Source: Trebouxia sp. TZW2008
Lineage: Eukaryota; Chlorophyta; Trebouxiophyceae; Trebouxiales; Trebouxiaceae
Direction: 5' to 3'
Assembly: GCA_002118135.1 (NCBI GenBank)
Contig: BDIU01000198.1
Location: 2,003-52,630 of the forward strand
Length of the DNA stretch: 50,628 bases
Positions within the stretch are counted from its first letter, which is position 1, and each line of letters begins with the position of its first letter. The notes beneath the pieces were generated by a model, which searched no databases, was not told the DNA's origin, and saw only the letters and a list, made by a program, of their open reading frames with translations. A program made the translations under genes and the position numbers. Below, piece after piece: positions 50,441 to 50,628 of the stretch.

Positions 50441-50628
50441 CGTGACACATTCGCTGACACAGCTAAGCATGTCACGGAGCACTTAGTTGCCTGTTTAGAA
50501 GCATGAACGCAAGCAATCATTCGTACACTATACACCACTGTGTGTGCTAATATCCAGCTCTGCTGATGTAGATAAATCACAGGAGACCGCTGGCAGAATC
50601 ACATGCAATAAGCATGTGACACTTGTGT
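50441..50628. other. Window-edge sequence, nothing recognised
   Basis: Unique sequence after the 3' end of LINE copy L5. No gene or repeat is evident before the window ends. Confidence 0.5.

Overview
The window is eukaryotic nuclear DNA, most likely from a green alga (Chlorophyta, probably Trebouxiophyceae). The reasons are: intron-rich genes with GT-AG introns of about 80 to 950 bases; coding exons scattered through non-coding DNA with moderate GC; two short interstitial motifs of the plant/algal telomere type (TTTAGGG-like); and products that suit a walled photosynthetic cell. The clade is an inference, not proven. There is no operon structure, CRISPR array, rRNA gene or convincing tRNA gene.

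Layout. 0.9-3.0 kb (+): a four-exon glycoside hydrolase family 53-like (endo-beta-1,4-galactanase-like) gene with both expected catalytic glutamates. 3.4-4.7 kb (+): a three-exon SLC35E3/UXT-like nucleotide-sugar transporter, 351 aa. 5.5-7.7 kb (-): a frameshifted LTR-retrotransposon gag relic. 8.7-9.7 kb (-): the 3' end of a LINE-like element. 11.0-13.0 kb (-) and 18.6-20.4 kb (+): two divergently oriented paralogues of a secreted root-cap/LEA-like protein, each with a 64-base signal-peptide exon. A truncated third copy is at 29.8-30.2 kb (-). 13-18.5 kb and 20.4-33 kb are mostly gene-poor, with orphan exon-like ORFs, minisatellites and old repeats.

The most striking part is 33.3-49.0 kb. 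It holds a direct tandem duplication of a ten- or eleven-exon gene (A, 33306-38814; B, 43600-49012). I do not recognise the family. Its N-terminal half is made of six strongly conserved exons with Cys-rich and basic motifs. Its C-terminal half is Gln/Ser-rich with a basic KRK motif next to a predicted coiled coil. It looks like a nuclear regulator, but that is inference. Introns of A and B have diverged, while exon lengths and phases are largely the same. Intron 5 of B carries an antisense LINE fragment whose 3' end runs into a pure (GCAGA)20 array.

Five LINE-like 3' fragments are scattered (8.7-9.7, 17.8-18.1, 42.6-43.2, 45.8-46.2 and 49.8-50.4 kb). They encode, or derive from, the same CCHC-containing C-terminal domain or the 3' UTR that follows it, and fall into two 3'-UTR subfamilies. 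The first and last lie inverted to each other near the two ends of the window. Functionally, the intact genes point to polysaccharide processing (GH53), nucleotide-sugar supply (SLC35) and extracellular proteins (root-cap-like), plus a duplicated putative regulator. Exon boundaries were read by eye from splice consensus, frame and paralogue comparison, so first exons are often uncertain.
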